Notes under the pieces: model-generated
Databases searched by the model: none
What the model was told of the DNA's origin: nothing
Seen by the model: the letters and a program-made list of their open reading frames with translations, nothing else
Made by a program: the position numbers and the translations under genes
Origin: Mycolicibacterium sp. ND9-15
GTDB taxonomy: Bacteria; Actinomycetota; Actinomycetes; Mycobacteriales; Mycobacteriaceae
Direction of reading: 5' to 3'
Length of the DNA stretch: 64,000 nucleotides
Assembly (NCBI RefSeq): GCF_035918395.1
Contig: NZ_CP142362.1
Coordinates: 595,501 to 659,500, forward strand
Shown here: in pieces, positions 44,062 to 54,562 of the stretch
How the letters are laid out: every line of letters starts with the position of its first letter
Position numbering within the stretch: the first letter of the stretch is position 1

Positions 44062-44880
44062 TCAGCTGGTGACCAGTGTCCCGATCTTCTCACCCGCGAC
44101 CGCCCGCGCGATATTGCCATCGGTGAGCAGGTTGAACACCAGGATCGGCATGCCGTTGTCCATGCACAGGCTGAATGCGGTGGCGTCGGCCACCTTGAGG
44201 CCGCGGTCGATGACCTCGCGGTGGCTGATCTTGGTGAGGAGTTCGGCGTCGGGGTGCTCCCGCGGGTCAGCGGTGAAGACGCCGTCGACGGCCTTGGCCA
44301 TCAGCACCACCTCGGCGCCGATCTCCAGCGCGCGTTGCGCGGCGGTGGTGTCGGTGGAGAAGTACGGGAGGCCCATACCCGCTCCGAAGATGACCACGCG
44401 GCCCTTCTCGAGGTGACGCACCGCCCGTAGCGGTATGTACGGCTCTGCGACCTGCCCCATCGTGATCGCTGTCTGGACTCGGGTGGCGATCCCTTCCTTT
44501 TCCAGGAAGTCCTGCAGGGCAAGGCTGTTCATGACGGTTCCGAGCATGCCCATGTAGTCGCTTCGGGTGCGCTCCATGCCGCGCTGCTGCAACTGCGCAC
44601 CGCGGAAGAAATTGCCGCCGCCGATGACCACGGCCACCTGCACGCCGCTGCGGACCACTTCGGCGATCTGGCGAGCCACCAGGTGCACGACATCGGGGTC
44701 GAGGCCTACCCCCCCACCGCCGAACATCTCGCCGCCCAGCTTGAGCAGCACGCGGTTGTACATCGGGCGGCTCGAACCCGGGGATGCCTCGGCTCCGTTG
44801 GGACTGGTCGGATCCGGAGCCGCCCCGGCGGCGATATTGGGGTCCGGAGCCGCTTGACCGGCGACATTGGGGTCCGCCAT
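44062..44880 (-). CDS. pyrH: Uridylate kinase (UMP kinase)
   Basis: A 272-residue bacterial UMP kinase of the amino-acid kinase fold (UMP to UDP with ATP). [15 protein letters not shown] starts the core near residue 43. [33 protein letters not shown] and [23 protein letters not shown] are family motifs. The first 40 residues are a low-complexity extension with a duplicated unit ([20 protein letters not shown]) that is not part of the fold. M. tuberculosis PyrH also has a disordered N-terminus, so this may be natural variation. Confidence 0.97.
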   Translation of the reverse strand: MADPNVAGQAAPDPNIAAGAAPDPTSPNGAEASPGSSRPMYNRVLLKLGGEMFGGGGVGLDPDVVHLVARQIAEVVRSGVQVAVVIGGGNFFRGAQLQQRGMERTRSDYMGMLGTVMNSLALQDFLEKEGIATRVQTAITMGQVAEPYIPLRAVRHLEKGRVVIFGAGMGLPYFSTDTTAAQRALEIGAEVVLMAKAVDGVFTADPREHPDAELLTKISHREVIDRGLKVADATAFSLCMDNGMPILVFNLLTDGNIARAVAGEKIGTLVTS

Positions 44881-44967
44881 CCGACTCCTTCGGGGTCCTC
44901 GCTGAGATGCCCCTCATCCTGCCTCATGACCGACCGAACGGCCGCGACTGGGTCGCGACTCGCCGAG

Positions 44968-45681
<714 letters not shown>

Positions 45682-45692
<11 letters not shown>

Positions 45693-46116
45693 GGATGGGC
45701 CGCTGGAGGATCAGCCGCTGGGCTTCCTGCTGTCGCGGGTGGCGAATGCATTGCGCGCCGAAGTGACCGCGACGGTCCTGGAACCCATGGACGTGGCATT
45801 CCCCCAGTACCTCTGCATGCGAATCCTGTCGCAGTACCCCGGGCGGTCCAATGCCGAACTGGCCCGCGACTTCAACGTCTCCCCGCAGGCGATGAACATG
45901 GTGCTGCGCGGTCTTCAGAACCGCGGCCTGGTCACTCGCCCGGCACGTGTGCCGTCGGGCCGCTCACTGCCGGCACAACTCACTCCGGAGGGGCGGAAAT
46001 TGTTGAAACGCACCGACGCCGGTGTGCGCGCGGCCGAGCGCAGGCTGATGACCAACCTCACGCAGCGCCAACAACACGAGTTCAAACAGATTCTCGCAGC
46101 GCTCGGAAAGGACTGA
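45682..46116 (+). CDS. MarR family regulator, Rv2887-like
   Basis: A 144-residue winged-helix regulator. The start is taken as ATG 45682 (MIDMDGPLEDQP), with ATG 45691 as an alternative; longer in-frame starts would cross the operator. The DNA-binding region is PGRSNAELARDFNVSPQAMNMVLRGLQNRGLVTRPARVPSGRSLPAQLTPEGRKLL. It occupies the position of Rv2887 between pyrH and the amidase gene in M. tuberculosis and looks similar to it from memory. It is divergent from the methyltransferase and probably represses it. Confidence 0.9.
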
Positions 46117-46136
46117 GTTCTGCCAGACTACGGTCC

Positions 46137-47261
46137 ATGAAGATCGTCCTGGCGCCGGACTCGTTCAAGGAGTCAATGACCGCGCCGGAAGCTGTCGCGG
46201 CGATGCGCGCCGGCGTGGCGGCGGTACTTCCGGAGGCAGAAGTCGTCGGCGTACCGATGGCGGACGGCGGCGAAGGCACCGTCGACGCCGTCGTCGACGC
46301 ACTGCACGGCCAGCATGTCGAGGTAGCGGTGTCCGACGCGCTCGGACGCACCGTCGCCGCCCGATACGGCTATGTGCCGCTGCGTCAACTCGCGGTGATC
46401 GAGATGGCGGCCGCGGCGGGTCTGGAACTCATCCCACCCGGTCGACGAGACATTCTGCGCGCCAGCACGTTCGGTGTGGGTGAACTGATCCGATCCGCGC
46501 TGGACCGTGGCGCCGAGGATTTCCTGATCGGGCTGGGCGGGTCGGCCACCAACGACGGCGGGACGGGCATGCTCACCGCGCTGGGTGCGAAGTTCCTCGA
46601 CGCCGACGGCGAACCGTTGGCACCGGGCGGCGCGGATCTCGTCCGGCTCGAGCGCATCGACCTGACCGGTCTCGATCCCCGCCTGCGCGACGTGTGCATT
46701 CGCGTGGCATCCGACGTCACGGCGCCGCTGCTGGGACCCAGCGGTGCCAGCGCGGTGTTCGGGCCGCAGAAGGGGGCCGGTCCGGCCGAGGTGGCGCGAC
46801 TGGAGTCGGGCCTGTCCCGGCTGGCCACCGTCGCCTCCGCGACCCTCGGCGGCACACAACCACAGCGCCCCGGGGCGGGCGCGGCGGGGGGGACGGGCTT
46901 CGCACTGGTCGAATTCCTCGGCGCGGTAAGCAGACCCGGCGTCGAAGAAGTCGCCGAAACCGTCGCGCTCGAGCGGGCGCTGCTCGGCGCGGACTGGGTG
47001 TTCACCGGTGAGGGTTGCGTCGACGCGCAGACCGTCATGGGTAAGACGCCGTTCGGCGTCGCCCAGGCGGCGGCTCGCGCCGGGGCACGGGTGATCATCT
47101 TCGCGGGCCGGGTCGCCCCCGACGCCGCCGTGCTGCTGGATCACGACGTCGAGCGACTCGTCGCGATCACCGCTCCCGGTACGCCGATCGAACAGGCGCT
47201 GTGTGACGGCGCCGAGTCGCTGACCCGCGCCACCGCCGAAATCTGCCGCGACCTAGCTTGA
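46137..47261 (+). CDS. Glycerate 2-kinase (GlxK/GarK family)
   Basis: A 374-residue kinase that phosphorylates D-glycerate. MKIVLAPDSFKESMTAPEAVAAMRAGV is the classic start. GVPMADGGEGTVDAVV, LIGLGGSATNDGGTGMLTALGAKFLD and GAAGGTGFALVEFLGA, VFTGEGCVDAQTVMGKTPFGVA mark the GK-I type. It starts at ATG 46137. The product 2-phosphoglycerate enters glycolysis; this could link to the sugar-acid operon nearby, although they are separate units. The last 9 bases overlap the end of the convergent amidase gene. Confidence 0.95.
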   Translation: MKIVLAPDSFKESMTAPEAVAAMRAGVAAVLPEAEVVGVPMADGGEGTVDAVVDALHGQHVEVAVSDALGRTVAARYGYVPLRQLAVIEMAAAAGLELIPPGRRDILRASTFGVGELIRSALDRGAEDFLIGLGGSATNDGGTGMLTALGAKFLDADGEPLAPGGADLVRLERIDLTGLDPRLRDVCIRVASDVTAPLLGPSGASAVFGPQKGAGPAEVARLESGLSRLATVASATLGGTQPQRPGAGAAGGTGFALVEFLGAVSRPGVEEVAETVALERALLGADWVFTGEGCVDAQTVMGKTPFGVAQAAARAGARVIIFAGRVAPDAAVLLDHDVERLVAITAPGTPIEQALCDGAESLTRATAEICRDLA

Positions 47262-48674
47262 GGCGGATCGGTCCTGGATGCGTCGCCAGGGCCGGGCCTC
47301 CTCGAGTTCGTACGCCAACTGCAGCAGCCGACCCTCCTGGCCGACCGGCGCGGCGAACATCATCCCGACCGGCAGACCCGACGCGGACTCGGCCAGCGGC
47401 AGCGAGATCGCGGGCTCGCCGGTGACGTTCTGCAGCGGTGTGAATGCCACCCACTCGATGAGGCGATCGATGATCTGCTGATAGTCGAGCGTGGGGTCGA
47501 GGTGACCGATCCGCGGTGTGACCTCGGCAAGCGTCGGGGTCAGCACGACGTCGTGGATCTGGCTGAGCCGCGAGGTGATCTGGCGCACCCGCGAGAGCCG
47601 CGCGATCGTCGACGGCAACCGGTGCAGGTTGCGCGATGCGTTGCGATCGAGCCCCAGAGTCAGGTTGTCCAGACGCCCGCGGTCGAAAGTGGGGCCGAAC
47701 GTGCGGCGTCCCCCGCGAACGAGCGCGAACGCCAGAAACGACCAATACAGCAGGAAGTCGTCAATGAAACGTGACGGCACGGGGTTGTCGATCACGCTGA
47801 CCTGATGGCCCAGCTCCTCGAGGAGGGCGGCATTCTTCAACGTCAGCTCGTGTATCTCCGGACTGGCCGCCCGCGCGATCGACTGGGTGCATACGGCGAT
47901 TCGCAGTCGCTGCATACCGGGACCGGAGACGTCGCCGATCGCGGGCAGCCGCGGATTGCGATACACCCGCTCTATCTCACGGTAGAAGGCCGCGGTGTCG
48001 CGCACCGAGCGGGTGACGACACCGTTGGCGACGATGCGCAACGGCATCTGCCGCAGTTTCTTGTCCAGCGGCAGGCGACCACGCGAGGGCTTGAGTCCCA
48101 CCAAACCGTTGCAGGACGCGGGAATTCGGATCGAGCCGCCGCCGTCGTTGGCGTGTGCGATCGGCACCACCCCGGCAGCGACGAACGCCGCGGACCCCGA
48201 CGACGACGCGCCCGCGGTGTGTTCGGGATTCCACGGATTGCGCACCGGGCCCAGCCGGGGATGCTCTGCCGAAGCGCTGAAGCCGAACTCGGACATCCGC
48301 GTTTTGCCGAACGGCGCCAGGCCCGTCGCGAGGAACGAACGCGCGAAAGCGCCGTGGCCCCGCTCCGGGCGCGGATCCCACGCGTCGGTGCCGTTCATCG
48401 TCGGCATGCCGGCGACCGCGACGTTGTCCTTGAGGAGGGACGGCACGCCGTTGAAGTAGCCGCCGTAAGAGCGTGCCGCGGCGGCGCGAGTCCGCGCCTG
48501 GTCGAACGCCTCGTAGGCCAGCCCATCGAGCGCCGGATTGACGCCCTGCGCTCGGGCGATCGCCGCGTCGACCAGTTCGGCTCGCGATACCGCGCCGGAC
48601 TGCAACGCCTCAACCAGACCGACAGCGTCGAGATCGCCGAGAGCATCGTCGCCGAAGGCATGAATGCGACCCAT
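47253..48674 (-). CDS. Amidase (amidase signature family)
   Basis: A 473-residue amidase with the Ser-cisSer-Lys triad. The catalytic Lys is in GVPSLLKDNVAVAGMP near 83. The amidase signature is AGASSSGSAAFVAAGVVPIAHANDGGGSIRIPASCNGLVGLKPSRGR near 153-198, holding both Ser residues. It is in the position of AmiC (Rv2888c) of M. tuberculosis. Substrate unknown. It starts at ATG 48674. Confidence 0.95.
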   Translation of the reverse strand: MGRIHAFGDDALGDLDAVGLVEALQSGAVSRAELVDAAIARAQGVNPALDGLAYEAFDQARTRAAAARSYGGYFNGVPSLLKDNVAVAGMPTMNGTDAWDPRPERGHGAFARSFLATGLAPFGKTRMSEFGFSASAEHPRLGPVRNPWNPEHTAGASSSGSAAFVAAGVVPIAHANDGGGSIRIPASCNGLVGLKPSRGRLPLDKKLRQMPLRIVANGVVTRSVRDTAAFYREIERVYRNPRLPAIGDVSGPGMQRLRIAVCTQSIARAASPEIHELTLKNAALLEELGHQVSVIDNPVPSRFIDDFLLYWSFLAFALVRGGRRTFGPTFDRGRLDNLTLGLDRNASRNLHRLPSTIARLSRVRQITSRLSQIHDVVLTPTLAEVTPRIGHLDPTLDYQQIIDRLIEWVAFTPLQNVTGEPAISLPLAESASGLPVGMMFAAPVGQEGRLLQLAYELEEARPWRRIQDRSASS

Positions 48675-48745
48675 GCAACGACGGTACCAACTCGTACCGC
48701 GGCGTGGGAACTACAGGACCCACGCCCGAGCGGCGCGGGAGAGTT

Positions 48746-49561
48746 CTAGGCCTGACCGACCTCGAAGCGGGCAAACCGGGTCACGGTCACACCCGCCTCG
48801 TCGAGCAGGGCCTTGACGGTCTTCTTGCTGTCGGACACCGACGGCTGGTCGAGCAGCACGACGTCCTTGTAGAACCCGGTGACCCGACCCTCCACGATCT
48901 TCGGCAGTGCCTGCTCGGGCTTGCCCTCGTTGCGGGCGGTCTCCTCGGCGATGCGACGCTCGTTGGCGACGACGTCCTCGGGCACGTCCTCGCGGGTGAG
49001 GTACTTGGCCTTGAGCGCGGCGATCTGCAAGGCGACCGCGTGGGCCGCCTGCTCGTCGGAACCGGTGTACTCGACGAGCACACCGACTGCGGGCGGGAGG
49101 TCCGCGGCGCGCTTATGCAGGTAGGTCTCGACCGTGCCGTCGAAGTAGGCGACCCGGCGCAGCTCGAGCTTCTCGCCGATCTTGGCCGAGAGGTCCGCGA
49201 TGACCTGCTCGACCGTCGTATCGCCGACTTTGGCTGCCTTCAGCGAGTCGACATCGTTCGCCTTGGCGGCTGCCGCGGCGGCGACGATCTGGTCGGCCAC
49301 CGCCTGGAATTCGGCGTTCTTGGCGACGAAGTCGGTCTCTGAGTTCAACTCGATCAGCGCGCCGTCCTTCGCGGCCACCAGGCCCTCGGCTGTCGCACGC
49401 TCGGCGCGCTTGCCGACATCCTTGGCGCCCTTGATGCGCAGCAGTTCGACGGCCTTGTCGAAGTCGCCGTCGGCCTCGACGAGCGCGTTCTTGCTGTCGA
49501 GCATGCCGGCGCCGGTCAGCTCCCGCAGTCGCTTGACGTCGGCAGCGGTGTAGTTAGCCAT
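48746..49561 (-). CDS. tsf: Elongation factor Ts
   Basis: A 271-residue guanine-nucleotide exchange factor of EF-Tu. [45 protein letters not shown] is the highly conserved N-terminal UBA-like region, and [10 protein letters not shown] is the contact motif. It is 12 bases after rpsB on the same strand, the usual rpsB-tsf operon. Confidence 0.98.
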   Translation of the reverse strand: MANYTAADVKRLRELTGAGMLDSKNALVEADGDFDKAVELLRIKGAKDVGKRAERATAEGLVAAKDGALIELNSETDFVAKNAEFQAVADQIVAAAAAAKANDVDSLKAAKVGDTTVEQVIADLSAKIGEKLELRRVAYFDGTVETYLHKRAADLPPAVGVLVEYTGSDEQAAHAVALQIAALKAKYLTREDVPEDVVANERRIAEETARNEGKPEQALPKIVEGRVTGFYKDVVLLDQPSVSDSKKTVKALLDEAGVTVTRFARFEVGQA

Positions 49562-49573
49562 ATCAGCCTTCTC

Positions 49574-50467
49574 TTACGGGTTTTGGGCGGGTTTCGGTTC
49601 GGTCTGGATGTCTGCCTCGGGGGTACCGGGCTCGGCGCCGGCGGCGGTCGGGGATGCGGTGGCCGTGCTGGTCGCCGTGCTGGCCGCTGAGGCCAGCAGC
49701 TCCTGCTCCCACTCGGCGAGCGGCTCGGCGTCCAGAGAACCCTGGCCGGCGTCCGGCTTGTCGCCGTCCCGCCCCACGCCGGCGCGCGCCTGCAGGCCCT
49801 CGGCGACCGCGGCGGCGATCACCCTGGTCAGCAATGCGGCCGACCGGATCGCGTCGTCGTTGCCCGGGATCGGGTAGTCGACCAGGTCGGGATCACAGTT
49901 GGTGTCGAGGATCGCGATGACCGGGATGCCGAGCTTGCGGGCCTCGCCGACGGCGATGTGCTCTTTGTTGGTGTCGACGACCCACACCGCCGAGGGCACC
50001 TTGGTCATGTCCCTGATGCCACCCAGCGACCGCTCGAGCTTGTTCTTCTCGCGGGTCAACATCAGGATTTCCTTCTTGGTGCGACCCTCGAACCCACCGG
50101 TCTGCTCCATCGTCTCGAGTTCCTTGAGACGTTGCAGCCGCTTGTGCACGGTCGAGAAGTTGGTGAGCATGCCGCCCAGCCAGCGCTGGTTCACATAGGG
50201 CATGCCGACGCGGGTGGCTTCTTCGGCGATCGACTCCTGGGCCTGCTTCTTGGTGCCGACGAACATGATCGTGCCGCCGTGCGCGACGGTTTCCTTGACG
50301 AACTCGTACGCCTTGTCGATGTAGGTCAGCGTCTGCTGCAGGTCGATGATGTAGATGCCGTTGCGGTCGGTGAAGATGAACCGCTTCATCTTGGGATTCC
50401 AGCGACGGGTCTGGTGCCCGAAGTGGGTGCCGCTGTCGAGCAGCTGTTTCATGGTCACAACAGCCAT
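49574..50467 (-). CDS. rpsB: 30S ribosomal protein S2
   Basis: A 297-residue S2 starting at ATG 50467 ([46 protein letters not shown]). The core ends near 235. The last 60 residues are a low-complexity tail ([21 protein letters not shown]...) typical of actinobacterial S2 proteins. It leads the rpsB-tsf operon; the long upstream gap probably holds its promoter and leader. Confidence 0.98.
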   Translation of the reverse strand: MAVVTMKQLLDSGTHFGHQTRRWNPKMKRFIFTDRNGIYIIDLQQTLTYIDKAYEFVKETVAHGGTIMFVGTKKQAQESIAEEATRVGMPYVNQRWLGGMLTNFSTVHKRLQRLKELETMEQTGGFEGRTKKEILMLTREKNKLERSLGGIRDMTKVPSAVWVVDTNKEHIAVGEARKLGIPVIAILDTNCDPDLVDYPIPGNDDAIRSAALLTRVIAAAVAEGLQARAGVGRDGDKPDAGQGSLDAEPLAEWEQELLASAASTATSTATASPTAAGAEPGTPEADIQTEPKPAQNP

Positions 50468-50749
50468 GAGTCATTCCTTTCGTCGGTTGATGCCGGCGCC
50501 GGGTGACGCCTGGCCCTGGTGGCTGCTCGGAATGCCAGACCCGTCTCGAAACCGAGTCGGGACCGACGGCATCCGGGATACGACCTAGTGGAACGGGTCG
50601 TGCGCAGACACGCGAAGTCAGCCCGCGCAAGCGAGCTGCGGTTAGCAGTTTACACGCTGCACAGGGGTGCTTTTCCACACCGACCTGGTGATCCACAGAT
50701 CGCGACCGAGGCCTGGCACCCTTCGCCCAGTATGCGCTGAGCTGGGCTG
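50468..50749. promoter_or_regulatory. rpsB leader and divergent promoter region
   Basis: A 282-base gap between rpsB (minus) and the peptidase gene (plus). On the minus strand GTGTAAACT near 50645-50655 looks like an extended -10 box (TAAACT). Between it and rpsB lie GC-rich complementary segments that could fold into a leader structure, but I cannot show autoregulation. No ORF of note. Confidence 0.4.
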
Positions 50750-51250
50750 ATGCAATGGATTGCACGGACGGTCGCGGCGCTGGCTTCGGCGCTGGTCTGG
50801 GCGGCGCCCGCCGCCGCGGAGCCCGGCCGGTTGGCCTGGCCGCTACGGCCGCGCCCTGAGGTGACGCGCGCCTACGACGCACCCTCGCCGAACTGGACAC
50901 CCGGACATCGCGGCGTGGACCTGGCAGGCACACCGGGCCAGCGAGTGCTCGCCGCGGCCGAGGGCATCGTGGTCTTCGCGGGGGAACTGGCGGGACGGCC
51001 CGTCGTGTCGATCGCTCACCCGGGCGGGCTACGGACGAGCTATGAACCGGTCCGGGCGACGGTCCAGCCGGGACAACGCCTGCACCCCGAAGCGGCGATC
51101 GGTGTGCTGGAGGCGGGGCATCCCGGCTGCCCGGTGTCGGCCTGTCTGCACTGGGGCGCGATGTGGGGGCCGGCGTCGCGGGCCGATTACGTCGACCCGC
51201 TCGGCCTGGTGACCACCACCCCGATCCGTCTCAAACCGATCACCGGCTGA
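50750..51250 (+). CDS. Secreted M23-family peptidase (LytM/peptidoglycan endopeptidase-like)
   Basis: A 166-residue protein with a signal peptide (about 1-24, VAALASALVWAAPAAAEP; cleavage after AAA). The M23 core has GHRGVDLAGTPGQRVLAAAEGIVVFAGELAGRPVVSIAH (His and Asp zinc ligands) and SACLHWGAMWG at the end (His ligand). The first His of the usual HxH pair is replaced by Cys (CLHWG), also seen in the mycobacterial Rv2891-type branch (from memory). It would trim or remodel the cell wall outside the membrane. Confidence 0.88.
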   Translation: MQWIARTVAALASALVWAAPAAAEPGRLAWPLRPRPEVTRAYDAPSPNWTPGHRGVDLAGTPGQRVLAAAEGIVVFAGELAGRPVVSIAHPGGLRTSYEPVRATVQPGQRLHPEAAIGVLEAGHPGCPVSACLHWGAMWGPASRADYVDPLGLVTTTPIRLKPITG

Positions 51251-51262
51251 ACCCCTTTTCGG

Positions 51263-51320
51263 CGAGCGTGCGCGCTTGCGCGCGACACGCCGCAATCTTT
51301 CAGCCAGTTGCGCACGCTCG
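51263..51320. repeat. 58-bp intergenic palindromic repeat, copy B
   Basis: Same length, ends (CGAGCGTGCG and CGCACGCTCG) and ACACGCCGC core as copy A at 8874; the inner bases differ. It follows the M23 gene and precedes the end of the convergent hydrolase gene. The rest of the 51251-51479 gap shows nothing else that I can support. Confidence 0.75.
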
Positions 51321-51479
51321 CGCGACGACGACCGTGCCCATACTCGGCGCCATCGCCTCCCCGCCGGCCTTCTCGGCTCCCCGTTCGCGTTGATCGGCGC
51401 GCACGAACAGATGGCCCAACAACTCACGCAACGCCGGCAACGGTTCGGGCTTCCGCGATGTCGGTTATCGCCGAGGTGA

Positions 51480-52367
51480 TCAAGTTGCTGCGTTGACCGT
51501 GTCGAGGAAGTCGAGCATGGCCGCTATCACGACCTCGGGCCGGTCCCGTTGCACCCAATGCGCTGCGCCGGCAACAACTTCGAAGCGGACATCCGGTATC
51601 AGGTCAGCGGCCGCCCGCGCCGCCGCGATCGGCACGCTGGTGTCCCTGTCACCGTGGACGATAAGCGCCGGGCGGGGAAACGATGTCAGCCGGGCCCGGT
51701 AGTCGGTGGTCAGACGGTCCCACCGGAACTGGTCGCGCTGCCATTGAGCGAACGCGTCGAATGCGTGTTCCGATCGAGCGGCCGCCAGGATCTCGTCGAG
51801 CAGTTCGGGAGTGCGTTGCGCGGGATCGCGAATGAGGGCCGGAATGACCCGCGTCATCACCTGACGGTTCCGGCCGGACCACTTGGTCACGGCTGTCAGC
51901 AGCCCGGTCCGCGACATCGCCCACGTCAGCGCCTGCCGCACCCTGCACAGCGGCCCATCCGACAGCCTCGGCATGATGCCGTAGCTACCCAATAGCATTG
52001 CGCCGGTGACATTTTCGGGACGCTCCAACACGTGGCCGATCGTCATTCCGCCGCCTAGGGACAATCCGCCGATCGCGTAACGGCCAAAGACGACCGCGTC
52101 GACGAACTCATTCACGTAACCGACCAACCGGTCCTGCGTCGCCGGCCACGGCGCAGGCGGACTCTGCCCGTAGCCAGGATGATCGGGGGCCAGAACGCGG
52201 CATTCGGCCGCCGCCAACCGCGGTCCGACGCCGGCCCAGGACAGCGACGCGCTATCCACCCCGCCGCCGTGCAGCAGCACCACCGTCGCCGCGTCGTCGG
52301 CTCGTACCGGCGTCCATTCGAGATAGGAAACCGGTCCCCACGACAGCCGAACCGCCGACCTGAGCAC
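51480..52367 (-). CDS. Alpha/beta hydrolase
   Basis: A 295-residue hydrolase. The oxyanion motif is VVLLHGGGVDSASLSW near 28-43, the nucleophile elbow GLSLGG near 99-104, the acid in LIVHGDRDTSVP near 240-251, and the His in GAAHWVQRDRPE near 267. It looks like the C-C bond hydrolase/haloperoxidase-type branch; the substrate is unknown. No signal peptide. A 13-bp inverted repeat lies just upstream of its start. Confidence 0.87.
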   Translation of the reverse strand: MLRSAVRLSWGPVSYLEWTPVRADDAATVVLLHGGGVDSASLSWAGVGPRLAAAECRVLAPDHPGYGQSPPAPWPATQDRLVGYVNEFVDAVVFGRYAIGGLSLGGGMTIGHVLERPENVTGAMLLGSYGIMPRLSDGPLCRVRQALTWAMSRTGLLTAVTKWSGRNRQVMTRVIPALIRDPAQRTPELLDEILAAARSEHAFDAFAQWQRDQFRWDRLTTDYRARLTSFPRPALIVHGDRDTSVPIAAARAAADLIPDVRFEVVAGAAHWVQRDRPEVVIAAMLDFLDTVNAAT

Positions 52368-52378
52368 GTCCCTCCTTC

Positions 52379-52433
52379 GGTGATTTCGGTGCCCATTCGA
52401 TCGGTCAGCGATCAGTAGCGCACCGAAATCACC
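52379..52433. repeat. 55-bp inverted repeat between hydrolase and xerC genes
   Basis: Perfect 13-bp arms GGTGATTTCGGTG and CACCGAAATCACC around a 29-base centre that includes GATCGGTCAGCGATC (a smaller palindrome). It begins 11 bases upstream of the hydrolase start and ends 3 bases before the xerC stop. It may be an intrinsic terminator for xerC or a dispersed palindrome. Confidence 0.8.
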
Positions 52434-52436
52434 ATT

Positions 52437-53345
52437 TCACGCGCGGGGGTGGGCCTGGTCGTGGGCGGTGCGCAGCCGTGCGACCGTGACGTGCGTGTAG
52501 AGCTGTGTGGTCGCCAGCGTGGAATGGCCGAGCAGTTCCTGCACGACGCGCAGGTCCGCCCCGCCTTCGAGCAGATGCGTGGCGGCGCTGTGCCGTAGCC
52601 CGTGCGGCCCGATGTCCGGCGCGCCGTCGACCGCGGACACGGTCTGGTGTACGACGGTGCGCGCCTGTCGCGGGTCGAGCCGGCGCCCGCGCGCACCTAG
52701 CAGCAGGGCCGGACCCGAATCCGCCGTCGCCAACGCCGGCCTACCGTCGTCGAGCCACGCCGTCAGCGCCTCCTGCGCGGGCCCGCCGAACGGCACCGTG
52801 CGCTGCTTGTTGCCCTTGCCCAACACCCGCAGCAGTCGCCGCGGCATGTCGATGTCGTCGATGTCGAGCCCGCACAGCTCGCTGACGCGAATACCGGTGG
52901 CGTACAACAACTCCACGATCAGCAGATCGCGAAGTGCCAGCGGGTCACCTTGCTGCGCACCAGATTTCGCGGCCGCCATCGCGTCGAGCGCCTGATCCTC
53001 GCGCAGCACCGCGGGCAGTGCGCGGCGGGCCCTGGGCACCTGGAGCCGGGTGGCCGGGTCACTTTCGATCAGTCCGCGCCGCAGCGCCCACGCTGTGAAC
53101 ATCTTCGCCGCCGACGTACGCCGTGCCAACGTCGTGCGTGCTGCGCCCGCGGCGGCCTGCGCGGCCAGCCAGGACCTCAGGACCGGCAGGCTCAGACCGG
53201 CCAGCCCATGGTCGGCGTTTGCCCCGCGGTCGGCCAGGAACCCGAACAGCGACCGCAGATCGCCGAGGTATGCGCGACGGGTGTGCTCGGAGCGGTTTCG
53301 CTCCAGCGCGAGGTACTCGTCGAACTCTTCGAGGACGGCTTCCAC
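52437..53345 (-). CDS. xerC: Tyrosine recombinase XerC
   Basis: A 302-residue site-specific recombinase that resolves chromosome dimers with XerD at dif. The N-terminal SAM-like DNA-binding domain is about 1-90 ([35 protein letters not shown]). The catalytic set is Arg in [14 protein letters not shown], Lys in [32 protein letters not shown] (His, Arg), [16 protein letters not shown] (His, Tyr). It is a core gene, not an integrase; no attachment sites or mobile DNA are nearby. Confidence 0.96.
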   Translation of the reverse strand: MEAVLEEFDEYLALERNRSEHTRRAYLGDLRSLFGFLADRGANADHGLAGLSLPVLRSWLAAQAAAGAARTTLARRTSAAKMFTAWALRRGLIESDPATRLQVPRARRALPAVLREDQALDAMAAAKSGAQQGDPLALRDLLIVELLYATGIRVSELCGLDIDDIDMPRRLLRVLGKGNKQRTVPFGGPAQEALTAWLDDGRPALATADSGPALLLGARGRRLDPRQARTVVHQTVSAVDGAPDIGPHGLRHSAATHLLEGGADLRVVQELLGHSTLATTQLYTHVTVARLRTAHDQAHPRA

Positions 53346-53377
53346 GTCTCAACCGTCGCAGAAGCCGACCGCGACGT

Positions 53378-54538
53378 TCAGGTGACGCGCCGCAGCGTGT
53401 CCGGAGTGAGATCGGCCAGGGTGGGATAGCCGTCGACGGCCATCGTCAGGTCGGCCTCGGCGAGCAGCGAACGCAGCACGTGCACGACGCCGTCCACGCC
53501 GCCGAGCGCGAGCCCGTACGCGTACGGCCGCCCGATCCCGACCGCGGTGGCGCCGAGGGCGAGCGCCTTGACGATGTCGGCGCCGCTGCGGATGCCCGAG
53601 TCGAACAGCACGGGCAACCCGTCGGCCGCCTCCACCACCCCGGGGAGGCAGTCGATGGCCGCCAGCCCACCGTTGGCCTGTCGGCCACCGTGGTTGGAGC
53701 AGTAGATCGCGTCGACGCCGCCGTCCTTGGCGCGCCGCGCGTCGTCGGGATGGCAGATGCCCTTGACGACGAGGGGCAGGTCGGTCAGCGACCGCAGCCA
53801 CGGGAGGTCGTCCCACGTCAGCGGATTCCCGAAGAGCCCCACCCAGTGCAAGACCGTGGCCTGGGGGTTCTCCTCGGGCGGCTGCGCCAGCGCGGCGCAG
53901 AACACCGGGTCGCTGGTGTAGTTCGCCAGACAGCGCCCGCGCAGCTGCGGGAAGTTCGACGTCGACAGGTCGCGGGGACGCCAGCCCGGTACCCAGGTGT
54001 CGAGGGTGACAATGATTCCTTTGTATCCGGCGGCCTCGGCGCGGTGCACGAGGCTGGCGGCCAGCTCCCGGTCGGTCGGCGTGTACAGCTGGAAAAAGCC
54101 TGGGGTGTCGCCGAATTCGGTTGCCACGTCTTCCAGCGGGTCCTCGGTGAGGGTCGAGACAATCATCGGCACGCCGGTGCGCGCTGCCGCGCGGGCGGTG
54201 GCGAGGTCGCCGTGGCCGTCTTGGGCGCAGATGCCGATCACCCCGACCGGCGCCATGAACACCGGCGACGGCAACGTCATGCCGAACAGCTCGACAGACA
54301 GGTCGCGCTCGCGGGTCGCGCGGAACATCCGCGGCATCAGACCCCAGTTGTCGAATGCGGTGCGGTTGAGTCGCTGGGTGCGCTCGTCGCCAGCGCCCCC
54401 CGCGACGTAGGAGTACACCGACGGCGGCATGGCCGACTCCGCCTTGGCCTCCCACTCCGCGAACGTCATCGGCAGCTTCGGCACGATGCCCGACAAGCCT
54501 TGCAGGTAGATCTCGAACTGGTAGTTCCCGAACGTCAT
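53378..54538 (-). CDS. FMN-dependent alpha-hydroxy-acid oxidase, lactate 2-monooxygenase-like
   Basis: A 386-residue TIM-barrel flavoprotein. It strongly resembles the M. smegmatis lactate 2-monooxygenase from memory: [95 protein letters not shown] (catalytic His, Arg), [20 protein letters not shown] and [15 protein letters not shown]. It would oxidise L-lactate or a similar 2-hydroxy acid to acetate or a keto acid. It lies 32 bases from the xerC start and 24 from the viuB-like gene. Confidence 0.92.
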   Translation of the reverse strand: MTFGNYQFEIYLQGLSGIVPKLPMTFAEWEAKAESAMPPSVYSYVAGGAGDERTQRLNRTAFDNWGLMPRMFRATRERDLSVELFGMTLPSPVFMAPVGVIGICAQDGHGDLATARAAARTGVPMIVSTLTEDPLEDVATEFGDTPGFFQLYTPTDRELAASLVHRAEAAGYKGIIVTLDTWVPGWRPRDLSTSNFPQLRGRCLANYTSDPVFCAALAQPPEENPQATVLHWVGLFGNPLTWDDLPWLRSLTDLPLVVKGICHPDDARRAKDGGVDAIYCSNHGGRQANGGLAAIDCLPGVVEAADGLPVLFDSGIRSGADIVKALALGATAVGIGRPYAYGLALGGVDGVVHVLRSLLAEADLTMAVDGYPTLADLTPDTLRRVT

Positions 54539-54562
54539 GCGCCAAGCGTGCCAGGGCGCCGG

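Noticed and set aside
52437..53345. Phage or island integrase
   Set aside because: Size, motifs and position match the core XerC; no attachment repeats, tRNA or phage genes nearby.
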